Shown one piece after another: positions 48,073 to 58,350 of a DNA stretch of 64,000 nucleotides (its first letter is position 1; every line of letters starts with the position of its first letter). The DNA is taken from NCBI GenBank assembly GCA_015680905.1, contig JADFTS010000073.1:26358-90357 (forward strand). The letters run 5' to 3'. The notes below the pieces were generated by a model. It made no database searches. It was not told the DNA's origin and saw only the letters and a list, made by a program, of their open reading frames with translations. The stretch is from Coptis chinensis. Taxonomy: Eukaryota; Streptophyta; Magnoliopsida; Ranunculales; Ranunculaceae. The position numbers were made by a program, and so were the translations under genes.

Positions 48073-48564
48073 GCTATTGTTTTTCGTTTCGGTCTCAATA
48101 CAAAGAAACACCAGGTGTGGCGTACCATTCGGTGTTTGTTGAATCTTTCATGTGTGGTCGTGTAGTATTGCTTTCTTCAATTGATTCTTTTTCCTTGCAT
48201 AGTTCTTCAAGCTACACCTTCTCTGCAAATAGTTATTGTGGATGTTGGGTTGGGGAAGAATAGTCACTTTTTTGCCCAGCTTTCACATGTATGAATCCAT
48301 AAAAAAAATGGAGTTGTAAGCATAATACGTGAGCTCACTGCTTCTACCCTGCTTAAGTTATCTATTCTAAGTGTTGTGCACGAATGAAATTTTAAGGCGT
48401 AATTTATCTGTTCTAAGTGTGATTTTGGTTATACAGCGTAACTGTTGTGCACTTGGTTGAATCATTTTTTTATTACGTCTTAAAAAAAGTGATTGAGCAT
48501 ACTAAGCACTTGATTATGGTGTGTGATACTAGTCTCTAAAGTAGTAACTGGTCTAGGTGTATAT
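48073..48564. other. Degenerate flank of the FtsZ pseudogene
   Basis: No recognised motif. It includes the palindrome-like recurrence of the phrase GAGAAGGTGTAGCT and its inverse near 48,063 and 48,212. Confidence 0.4.
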
Positions 48565-49168
48565 GTGTTGTGAATAATTAACTGCGGAAACAACGTTACC
48601 CACAACAAACGGATCAATCCAACACAAGGATCGATCCTTCTCAATAGACAATACTTCAACACCCTCCAAGCAATATCCCAACACTTCTCAATATCAAATA
48701 ACAAGCATATAAAGTAAAACAATTAATGTAAAAGAAGAACAAACCACAAGGCGAGATATATCGGTTCGCAATTTGCCTACGTCCACACACTGCGAGTTCC
48801 AAGCTTTACTAGATGTCCAGAGTAACAGATTATAAGTCTCTCAATTCACTCACAAAGAATGAACACTCAACTCACAAAGAATTGCTCTCTTATAATCTCT
48901 TTCTTTCTTGGTTTTGGAAAAGTTAGGTTTCTACAGAAAAAACCTATATTTATCTTGTTTTGAAAAACTTCCAAAACAAATGAATTTAAATCTTTGAAAT
49001 GGTGGAAGTGCGACCAGCATCCATGTGAAGGCAAAATGGAGCGCAGGGTGCGCTGAAGAGCCTGGAAGTCAAGTAATGCATGAGCGCGACCCGCGCCCTT
49101 GTCAAGGCAAAAGGGAGCGCAGGGTGCGCCCTATATAAAAAAATAGAAAATCACCCGTTTTCTCTACA
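48565..49168 (-). mobile_element. 3' LTR of minus-strand copia element
   Basis: Read on the minus strand, a purine tract CACCGAGGTGGAGAA precedes TGTAGAGAAAACGGG at 49,168, the LTR start. TATATAGGGCG follows soon after, and the sequence ends near 48,565 at ...TTCACAACA. The LTR contains a repeated GC-rich CAGCGCACCCTGCGCTCC-like phrase. The left border is inferred, since the other LTR is not in the window. Confidence 0.7.
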
Positions 49169-49395
49169 TTCTCCACCTCGGTGAGGTTTTAACACATAAA
49201 ATCGAGCCGAACACATCCAGCAAGAACACATCCAGTAGGAACACATCCAGCAAGGAAGACTCACAATCAACTGCTTCGAAGGGCCATGCCCACAAAGGGC
49301 TCTATCAAGCATGTAGGATTTGGAGCAAGTCCAAACAGTGTTGGAACTTAACTCCGGTGACAACTTTAGTTAGCATATCAGCAGGATTGTCATGG
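49169..49395 (-). pseudogene. Copia C-terminal pol end, severed by the gypsy insertion
   Basis: Minus strand reads THDNPADMLTKVVTGVKF and QHCLDL, the standard C terminus of copia polyprotein beyond RNase H. The upstream half of the same reading frame (KDGDVALEKVDT) resumes at 58,351, on the far side of the gypsy element. Joining at GTGTC restores continuity, proving the order of insertion. Confidence 0.92.
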
Positions 49396-49400
49396 GTGTC

Positions 49401-49947
49401 TGTGTGTACCCTACGTCATATTTCCGGTCCAAAGTATACTCGGACTATGAACCGGGTGTAAGACCAGGTGGCGCACCCGATCACGGGGGCAAATACTTTG
49501 GATAATTCGGTCCTCTAATCCGTTAGAGTTCACAACGGGTTCAGGGCCCATCCGGGTTCAGGGCCCAAGTTCGTGGACCCAATCCGTCCGGATCATTCTG
49601 ATCCATTCACCCGATAAGATCCTAATGCAATCCGATAAGATCTTGCACAAGGATAGAATGGAATCTTGGGGGAATGATCCTATTTGAGATAGAATCATAC
49701 TAGGATTCATAATCTCCGAGAATCCCTTTCTTAGCCGCCAAGGCAGGGGATTGCTATATATATGGAGGCTTCTGCATCCTCCAGAACTACGTTTTAAGAG
49801 ACTTGATCCCGGATTCTTCACTGGGTACGTAGGCAACCAGAACGTTGGTGCAATCTCACTTCCTCAAAAATCCCAATCCCCCATATCTTTCGAGCCTTCA
49901 GAAGCATCATCACATCGGGAGTGTCGGGTTAACGTTTTGCCCCGACA
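49401..49947 (+). repeat. 5' LTR of gypsy element
   Basis: 547 bp, TGTGTGTACC to CCCCGACA. TATATATATGG near 49,754 is the likely promoter TATA. Its last ~272 bp are identical to the 3' LTR, while the first ~275 bp differ at eight or more places. Confidence 0.93.
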
Positions 49948-49952
49948 TTCTT

Positions 49953-49970
49953 TGGCGCCGTCTGTGGGGA
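49953..49970 (+). promoter_or_regulatory. Primer-binding site
   Basis: TGGCGCCGTCTGTGGGGA, five bases after the LTR, is the form common in plant gypsy elements of this kind. The primer tRNA was not assigned. Confidence 0.8.
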
Positions 49971-50044
49971 ACGAACCCACAACCACAAGGTATTCCGTTG
50001 GAGCTTGATATCATCGGCCTTATTTTTCATACGTCCTTGTTACC

Positions 50045-52449
50045 ATGGCTGAACAAATTGCGATGAGTAATACAGAAGCTGTCAGTCGGCATGTAGCAAC
50101 TCTGCAAAACATGGAGACTATTCCAGTCACCATTACGGAGGTGGGGCAGTCGAGCCATCATAGATCTTTCTCTCAGAACGGAGGAAACAAACTGTCTGAA
50201 GTAGTTCCACACACTCTGGAGCCATTAGGGACTCGGGAATCTAATCCCCGTGTCCCTCGCCCAATCTTTGTCGCGAACACGAGAAGTCGCCAAAATCTCG
50301 TCGGGGATGGTCCCGCTGAACCCACCCGATGATGCTCGCGGCGGCGCCCATAAAAGGGGGGGAGGCCGACATGCTAACCCACGCGCCTCCATCCGGAACT
50401 TGCAATACCAATCGGATCCAGCTCTAATCTCTCTTTTGACAAGAGTAGTTGCGGAAAACGAAAAGTTGAGAAATCAACTAGGCAAACGGCCTAGAAACCC
50501 TGCAGAGCACCAATCGGTCTAGTCCCCTTTGTGCTGCGCGTAGGCAAAGGCAACGGCCTGGCTGGGACAATAGCGAAGATCCTAATAACGGCCAAAACCT
50601 TATTCACAATAATGGTCAAGCTAGAGATCCAAGCCAAAGCGGACTATCCACCTATCGTGTTCCGCCCCCCGCTCATTCCGCAGTCAAACAATGTGCGGGA
50701 TCGTTTGGGCACAAATCCTCGACGGCGCGCGATCCATAACAATCTGAACGCCAAAGAAATGCATTGAGTTCGGTTTCGAAATGCCGACATCCGTGGATGT
50801 GTCCGATCAAGATATGAATCCCATCGCACAAATCGGAATGAAAGTCCGCTACCTGCTAACAGAGTGGCAGGCAGAAGGCGGGGTAGAATCGAACGTCGGC
50901 AACGACCGAATCCCCATCGAATCTTAGCCCGCGATGAACGGATCTGGAGAGAAGAGAATCAAGATGAGGACAGCTGTGAGAATATGAATGAACAAAGGGT
51001 TAAGGAATTGATTAACCAAGCCGTGACCAGGCAAACCATCCGAGACGATCCACTCTTGGAAAGGGCTGTGCGAGGTCCGAAATTTTCACCCTTTGTAAAT
51101 GACATTCGACTGTGTTCATCCTGAGGCATTCAAACAGCCCCCTCTTCCGACTTACGATGACGTGGATGGCTGTCCGAACGAGCACGTCATGAGCTACCAA
51201 GCGGCTATGACCTTATGGGAATTTCATGAGTCGTTAATGTGTCGTATTTTTTTCCAATGCGTTGAAAGGATACGCACTATCCTGGTTCAACAAGTTGCCT
51301 CCGCGTTCAATTGATTCATTTACCAAGCTCAGTGATATGTTCGTTGAACGATTTCAGTACAATATGAAGACGAAGAAGAGTCCGAGCACACTGTTCAGTC
51401 TTGCTATGGAGAAAGGTGAAACAATTAAGAGTTTGGTACGACGGTTCAGGAAGCTTCACGCCGAAGTTCAGGAGGTGAGTGACGCTTTTGCAATACAGGC
51501 ATTCCATCAAGCGTTGCATTTCGACAGAGATGGACTTTACAACTCTCTTACTCGAAAGCCACCTACCACCCTCTCTGATTTATTCACCCGAGTGGAAGGG
51601 TACGTTCGAGTGGAAGATGATCAAAAGTCTCGACAGAGAAAGGATGGCGCCGATCCCGCCTCCAAGGACTCCACAAATGATAAGCTTACCAATCAAGGTA
51701 ACAAGAGGAGTACTCAGAATAATACAAAGGCCCCTACTCTAGATGAAAAAGTATTCACCCCTTTGACTCTGGGCCTTGCAGACCTGTACGAAAAAATCAA
51801 GACTAAGAAAATGTTACTGCCAGCTCGGCCGCTACCAGAAGATCCTACAGGTAGGCGGGATAAAAATCAAAAATGCAGATATCACAATGATATTGGGCAT
51901 GAAACAGATTACTGCAGAGCTTTAAAGAAAGAAGTTCAACGCCTTGTTGACGATGGACAGCTTACTGAGTTTGTTCAACACAAACCTCGGTCAGCCCATA
52001 TCAACTTAGCTGAACACAACGTTATTGATGTATGCCACGCACGTGTCGATAGCATCTCCCGCCGTCAGCGCAAGATAGAAACACGCTTGAAACTTCGTCA
52101 TATACAAGATCATTACCAGGTCAACAGTTTCAATTTTGACCAAGGTATCAATACTGAGACCTATGAAGGCCACGAGTTGAAGTTCGAGAATCCGAAAAGG
52201 GGTTTATTACCCCACAATGACGCTGTTGTCATTACTGCATGGATAGGAATCTTTAGGGTGCAGAAGGTTCTTATCGACACAGGAAGCTCAGCTAGCGTGT
52301 TATTCACCAGGGCTTACTCCAGGATGAAACTGTCAGAGGACTTGATCATAGAAGACCGTAATCCAATCATTGGGTTCAACGGAGAACCAGCCCATGCTAT
52401 TGGAAAGGTTCATCTCCACCCGCGGTTGGGCATCAATCAATCGGGATAA
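50045..52449 (+). pseudogene. Gypsy gag and protease region
   Basis: Gag begins MAEQIAMSNTEAVSRHV at 50,045 and is frameshifted several times before about 51,260. The capsid core is then open for 395 codons: KGYALSWFNKLPPRSIDSF, FVERFQYNMKTKKSP, ETIKSLVRRFRKL. A CCHC-like knuckle CRYHNDIGHETDYC and the aspartic protease motif VLIDTGSSASVLF follow near residues 335-350 of this frame. A TAA at 52,447-52,449 closes it, although homologous sequence (FLVDCGSCYNAIFGRDW) continues just beyond. Gag packages the RNA and the protease processes the polyprotein. Confidence 0.88.
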
Positions 52450-52824
52450 ATTTTCTTCCTGGTGGATTGTGGTTCTTGTTATAATGCAATTTTTGGTAGG
52501 GATTGGATCCATGCCAATCAGGCTGTTGTATCCACTTTCCACCAGGCATTGAAATTCCCGACGCCAACGGGAGTCTGTAAGGTCCGAAGTGACCAGATGA
52601 TGTCGCATCGATTAATCACGATTTGGCAACTGGAAGATACGAGAAATCGGTTCGGGGTAACCACGATCCTCGGGTGATCATGCCAAATAGCAATTCTGAA
52701 GCGTTGGGCTTATCAGTGCGAAGCCCGGCGCTCTGTTGAAAGGTCCCTCGATCGATCGGTTGGAAGAAGTTCGAGATAGGGGCGAGAGCCACGAAACTAC
52801 TTTCATCATTGCCGGATTACCCCG

Positions 52825-53667
52825 GTGAAAAAAAGAGCTCTAATTCACAATTATGGGATTATCAAAGTATTTGCTTGGAATATCGACCAAATGCACGGAA
52901 TTGACACGGATGTTGCTTGCCACAGGTTAGATATTGACTCGAGATTCAAACCAGTTCGACAAAGGCCAAGGAGGATGGCTCCAGAACGAAAACTGAAGGT
53001 CAATGACGAGATTGGTAAACTGCTTGGAGCAGGGTTCATTAAGCCCATCGAATACCCTACATGGGTATCCAATATCGTCGCGGTTCCAAAGAAAAATGGG
53101 AAGCTTAGGGTTTGCATCGACTTTACCAACCTAAACAAGGCTTGCCCCGTGCATCCATACCCATTACCTCGCATCTCAAATCTAGTCGATGCAACCTCAA
53201 GATTCGAGCGTCTGTCATTCATGGACGCTTCGTCTGGTTATAACCAGATACCTCTGCTTGAGAAAGACCAGGAGCACACGGCGTTCATCACGGACCAAGG
53301 CTTGTATTGTTTTACAGTCATGCCATTTGGCTTGAAAAATGCAGGCGCCACCTATCAGAGGATGATGAATACAATGTTTGCCGACATGATTGGGCGTATC
53401 ATGGAAGTTTACATAGATGACATGGTAGTCAAATCCAAAGAAACACCCGACCACCTTCAGCATTTACAAGAGGTTTTCGATAGGCTAGTAAGATACAAAC
53501 TGAAGTTGAACCCTTTGAAATGTTCCTTTGGGTTAGCATCTGGAAAGTTCTTGGGATTTCTGATGACTCGACGGGGTATTGAGGCAAACCCTGAACAGAT
53601 TCGGGCCATTCTTGAAATGCCCCCACCATCGAATAAAAAAGAAATTCAGCGCTCGCCGGTCGTTTAG
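52825..53667 (+). pseudogene. Gypsy reverse transcriptase domain
   Basis: An open stretch of about 280 codons: FKPVRQRPRRMAPER, GFIKPIEYPTWVSNIVAVPK, KLRVCIDFTNLNKACP, DASSGYNQIPL, MPFGLKNAGATYQRMMN and the catalytic VYIDDMVVKS, ending in the connection KFLGFLMTRRGIEANPEQI. All reverse transcriptase blocks are present. It makes cDNA from element RNA. The frame breaks right after, at about 53,640, so no complete polyprotein exists. Confidence 0.93.
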
Positions 53668-55900
53668 CGACCACTGAATAGATTCATATCAAAGTATTCA
53701 GATCGATGCAAGCCATTCTTTCAAACATTGAAAGGTGCCTCGGTTTGGAACGAGGGGCCGTGATAGGGCTTTTACGAAATTAAAGCTTACTTGGTATCAC
53801 CCCCGCCCCGGTGGATCCATGGCCACCGCCAAGCCATTAAGAGTTTATTTGGCGCTTTCGATATCGCAGTTAAAAGGTATTGTTAAATGGAAAACCGGAG
53901 GAGCCCCAATATATTTCATTAGCAAAATGTTAACCGGCTCGAGTAGATATTCTAAAATTGAGAAAATCGCTTTGCCCCGGTGCATGCATGCAGCGAGCTT
54001 AAGCCATATTTTCGAGGGCGTGTTGTTAAAGTATATCTGAGAATATCCGCCCGCGCAAGGCACTTTCGGACGAGCGAAGAGTCCGGTCATACGTCGCTGA
54101 TTGGTCTAGCTATCTAAGTGCTTACCATATCTTATATGAGCCTCGCGACCTGCAGAAAAAGGTCATGCATTAGCTTCTCGATGGCGGATTTCCGGTAGAA
54201 GATATCGTGGTTTCGCCGAGTTATTCGAGGAAGAACGGTATGAAGATTTTCCCAACCACCAACCCGACCGTTGAAGAATTTTTATCGGAGGCGTGGGCGT
54301 GGAGGTTGTGTATCTGATGGTTCAAGTAATAAGAAAGTGCAGGATCGGTTGTGTGATAGTCGACCCAAGTGGTACCGAATCGAGAGGTCCGTCCGACTTT
54401 GCTTTCCGCTTCCAACAATGAAGCCGAATATGAAGGCGACAATATTTGGAATGAGAGCGGTTTCGAAATGGGGCAAAGGAAATCAATATGGTAACGGACT
54501 CTAAAGCTGGTTGCTTGTCGGTTTGGAGGGTCATATCAAGCCGCGAGATGAGCGAATGGCGGCTTATTTAGATGTGATCGCGATCTCGCCGCAAAATTTG
54601 GCGCATCTCAATTTCGCCAAAGACCAAGGAATGATGTTCGTTACGCCGATGATGCATTGGCCTACCTTTCGGCAGCCAGTTGATTCAATTGAACCTCGCA
54701 AATATCGGGGTAGAGGTCGATTCGCCCTAGCATTGACCTCCCATTGCCCGATATGGGTGACGTCTGTTTGCGAATCGCGCGGCATTCCGCAGAATCTATC
54801 GCGATCCTTCTGGCTAAAGAAAAAAGCGGGACAAGCACCAAGAGCATCCCACTCGGGATTCTCCTCACAGCCATGAGGAGGATCGCGACATCTCCCCACG
54901 GTGGATATTGACTCTGCAGTGGCGGAAAATGAGGTTATCATGGGGAGGAAGATTCTACAAATCGATTCGGCGGATCTTGCCGACAATGCTCCCGAAATAC
55001 CGAATGATCCGGTTTTCGACATTGAGTCAATGGAACTTCGCTTCCGATAGGCGTCGAGAATATGGTTGAATTCTTCTGGCCGGAGAACTCCCCTTAGACA
55101 GGGGCTTTATCGACAAAGTCAAAGCGGGATGCATGGCGGTTTGTTGTTACCTACCTACCGGAGGGTCCCGCCTTTACTGAAAACCTATGGGTTCGGGCCC
55201 ACTCCTCGGTGCCTTACTCACGAACGGGGGACAACAGATTTTAAAAGAAGTTCATGAAGGCATTTGTGGTAATCATTACGGTGGTGAAGCCAAGCTCACA
55301 AAGCTCTCACCCAAGGATATTGGTGGCCATATATGCAAAAAGATGCCAAGCGGTTTGTCGGATATGTGTACCATGCGAAAACATGCTTTCGGATCATTAA
55401 GCTTCCTGAATGAGCTTCATCCCATACTTAGTCCTTGGCCATTTGCTAAGTGGGGACTTCGACATTGTGGGTCCTTTACCTAAGGCCCGGTAATGTGAGG
55501 TTTCTCTTGGTTGCAACCGATTACTTCCGAAGTGGGTTGAAGTTTGTATCCTTGAGTCGGTCGATCTTCGGGGCGTCAAACGGTTCATCGGCGCGATATT
55601 GTGTGCGATTCGTGTCCAAATGAAATGGTATCGGACAACGGCGCCCGGTTTGATTCTGGCGAGATCCACATCTTACGCAAATCCACGAAGATCGGCATAA
55701 CTTCTCCACCCTACTATCCCTGGGAAATGAACAGCGGAAGCAACAAATCGGGTTATTACGGACACGTTGAAGAAAAGGCTTGAATCGGCAAAAGGAAACT
55801 GGTCAAAAGCGGTTACCGGGGTGCTTTGGGCTTATAGGACAACCCCCATCGATCAACAGAATGTCACCCTTTTCATTGGCATATGGAATGGAGGCGACTT
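53668..55900 (+). pseudogene. Degenerate gypsy RNase H and integrase region
   Basis: Fragments in changing frames: SDRCKPFFQTLKGASVWNE and PIYFISKMLTGSSRYSKIEK (RNase H), then GSSNKK and SNNEAEYE (second RNase H type, 54,320-54,440), EVHEGICGNH (integrase zinc region, 55,245) and FLLVATDYF (integrase core start, 55,500). Small indels occur about every 50-150 bases, unlike the open reverse transcriptase just upstream. Confidence 0.8.
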
Positions 55901-57076
55901 AACCCAACTGAAATAATCGCCCTACGGTCGTTCACAAGCCATCTCCACGAGGTCAATCGACATCTTGGCTCGCGACGAGCCATGGTGGAGGACCTTAGAG
56001 ATGAAGCCCCGCGAATCTCATGACTTACGGGGATTCTATGAAGCGCGGCTATGACAAGAAGTTCTGGCGCCGACGAGCATTCAAACCAGGCGATTGGTTT
56101 TTTCGTTACAAGGCAAAGGAGTAACGAAGAACCAACAAATGAAACTTCGGTGAGAACTGGGGGGCCTTTATCATTGAAAGGCTCGCGATCAAAGGTTCTT
56201 ATTTTCTCAAGAACTTGGTGGCGATGTCCTAACCAAACCATGGAGCATACCATTTCGCGTTTATTTCACAAGTAATTTACTTATCATTAGTTCCACCAAT
56301 AAATTTCACATACATTGTACTTTCCTTCCATTTTTCATCAATAAAATTCTTTTCCATTTATGTTTTAATGGGTCATTTAGTTTGAAATTTATTAAACCCG
56401 AGTGGCGAAGGCAATCCTACACTTCAGTTTCGGCTTGCGTGGTGTAGTGTGCCTACACCTGGCATCATGGTTCGACAATGAAAATCCAAGAACGATCTTG
56501 TATGTCGCTTTTTTGTGCAGGTGCGATTGTTTAGAGTACATCAAATTATACCCTTGGTGGCGGAGTCTAAGCTACACTCGATTTAAACCCAACTACCGAG
56601 GCACTTACGGGTTTGTCTGTTGGTCTCCTCACGGATCGCCTCTATGGGAGAATCTTTGCGATTGTAACTTCACGGCTTGGTCGTCAAGTGACTTAGTTGC
56701 ATTGTTATCGTTATCGCCTCGACATCGGTAGACCACCGTATAATATTTTACAAAGATGGTTAGATATTACACATATTTTATCCATATTACGTCCACTTTC
56801 GCAGGTTCTATGAAAAGAATCTTCGGATTAAGCGTAGATTCGATTGGAGATGTTGTCCCAATTCAAAAATTCAAATTCTATTTCTCTTGATTTGGTTCCA
56901 TATTTCTATACGGGCCGTGTAACACAAAGCGGGGGCATCTTAGTTGATGCATTTACGAAGTCAGCCATGTCGGCTAGATTTGCCGCATAGAGCATATATA
57001 GTTTAAAGCTTGACTATCAAATTCATTTTTTGAATAGCCTCCCATGTATTCAACAAAGGCCCATTCCCAAAAAAAA

Positions 57077-57127
57077 AAAACCCTAAACCCTAAACTCTAA
57101 ACCCTAAACCCTAAACCATTAACCCTT
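57077..57127. repeat. Interstitial telomere-like AAACCCT array
   Basis: About six units of AAACCCT (one as AAACTCT), followed by decayed units (ACCATTAACCCTTGAACC). This is the complement of the plant telomere repeat TTTAGGG, located inside the gypsy spacer rather than at a chromosome end. Confidence 0.9.
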
Positions 57128-57189
57128 GAACCAGTTTCAACTCTTGACTTTCTACCACCGGCGACCCGCACCGGCACCGGCGACCGGCG

Positions 57190-57420
57190 ACCGGCCGGTT
57201 CAGGCAGTTTTCCAACCGGTTCAGGTGGTTTACGTCCGGTTTTGACATTTTTTCATCCGGTTCAGGCATTTTTCTAACCGGTTCAGGTGGTTTCCATCCG
57301 GTTTTGACGTTTTTTCAGCCGGTTCAGGTATTTTTCCAACCGGTTCAGGTGGTTTCCATCGGGTTTTGACATTTTTCCAGCTGGTTCAGGCGTTTTCAAG
57401 CTTGTCCAGGCGGTTTCCTC
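57190..57420. repeat. 62-bp tandem repeat, CCGGTTCAGG family
   Basis: Units begin AACCGGTTCAGGTGG at about 57,212, 57,277 and 57,339. Each holds TCCGGTTTTGACATTTTTTC and a further CCGGTTCAGGCA. Units diverge progressively to the right. Spacer tandem arrays of this type are common in Tat-type elements. Confidence 0.85.
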
Positions 57421-57803
57421 TGGGTCCAAAGACTTCCCAGCCGATTCGGGTATCTGGTAGATTCAACAGTTGCCGGGCCGGTTCAGGCCTACTTAGATCC
57501 GAGGCCCGATGAATTTCCTACATTTTCGGCGGGTCATCATTTTTCTTCTGGTTCATCGGTGTGCTTGCGGATCAACCCGGTTTTCTAGCCAATTTTAGTC
57601 TTTTTTCGACCGGGTTAGCCTCTTCCATGGTCATATCATTTAATTGGCCACTCTTTTTACCCACTCAAGTATTTAAGCTTTTCAAACTTTCGGCGGCTTA
57701 TCTCCATTACACGTTCCTTCTTATTTCATTTTGGTTTTTCGGTGCTTTAATTATTCAACACATCATCTTCATCTTCGTTTTGATCATCTATTGAAGGGGG
57801 CAA

Positions 57804-58345
57804 TGTGTGTACCACTACGTCATATTTCCGGTCCAAAGTATACCGGACTATGAACCGGGTGTAAGACCGGTGGCCGGACGATCACGGGGCAAATACTTTG
57901 GATAATTCGGTCCTCTAATCCGTTAGAGTTCACAACGGGTTCGGGGCCCATCGGGTTCAGGGGCCCAAGTTCGTGGACCCAATCCGTCCGGATCATTACG
58001 ATCCATTCACCCGATAAGATCCTAATGCAATCCGATAAGATCTTACCTGGGATAGAATGGAATCTTGGGGAATGATCCTATTTGAGATAGAATCATACTA
58101 GGATTCATAATCTCCGAGAATCCCTTTCTTAGCCGCCAAGGCAGGGGATTGCTATATATATGGAGGCTTCTGCATCCTCCAGAACTACGTTTTAAGAGAC
58201 TTGATCCCGGATTCTTCACTGGGTACGTAGGCAACCAGAACGTTGGTGCAATCTCACTTCCTCAAAAATCCCAATCCCCCATATCTTTCGAGCCTTCAGA
58301 AGCATCATCACATCGGGAGTGTCGGGTTAACGTTTTGCCCCGACA
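57804..58345 (+). repeat. 3' LTR of gypsy element
   Basis: 542 bp. It matches the 5' LTR except for clustered small changes in the left half (for example ACTCGG to ACCGG, GGGGGC to GGGGC). Confidence 0.93.
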
Positions 58346-58350
58346 GTGTC

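Larger units (their letters stand above)
55901..57803 (+). other. 3' spacer of gypsy element and polypurine tract
   Basis: Integrase tail remnants, then noncoding DNA with a telomere-like array and a 62-bp tandem repeat. It ends with TTGAAGGGGGCAA, the polypurine tract that abuts the 3' LTR at 57,804. Confidence 0.75.
49401..58345 (+). mobile_element. Ty3/gypsy retrotransposon, Tat-type, 8.9 kb
   Basis: A complete-length LTR element with 5' LTR, primer-binding site, gag, protease, reverse transcriptase, RNase H, a second RNase H-like region, degenerate integrase, a long 3' spacer, polypurine tract and 3' LTR. Target duplications GTGTC lie at 49,396-49,400 and 58,346-58,350. It sits inside the 3' end of a minus-strand copia element. 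Coding frames are open only in parts, so it is non-autonomous as read. Lineage is inferred from the IDDM form of the RT active site, the CRYHNDIGHETDYC knuckle and the extra SNNEAEYE RNase H motif. Confidence 0.95.

Noticed and set aside
57077-57127. Chromosome end or subtelomere
   Set aside because: The AAACCCT array is short and lies inside the gypsy element, with LTR and copia sequence on both sides.
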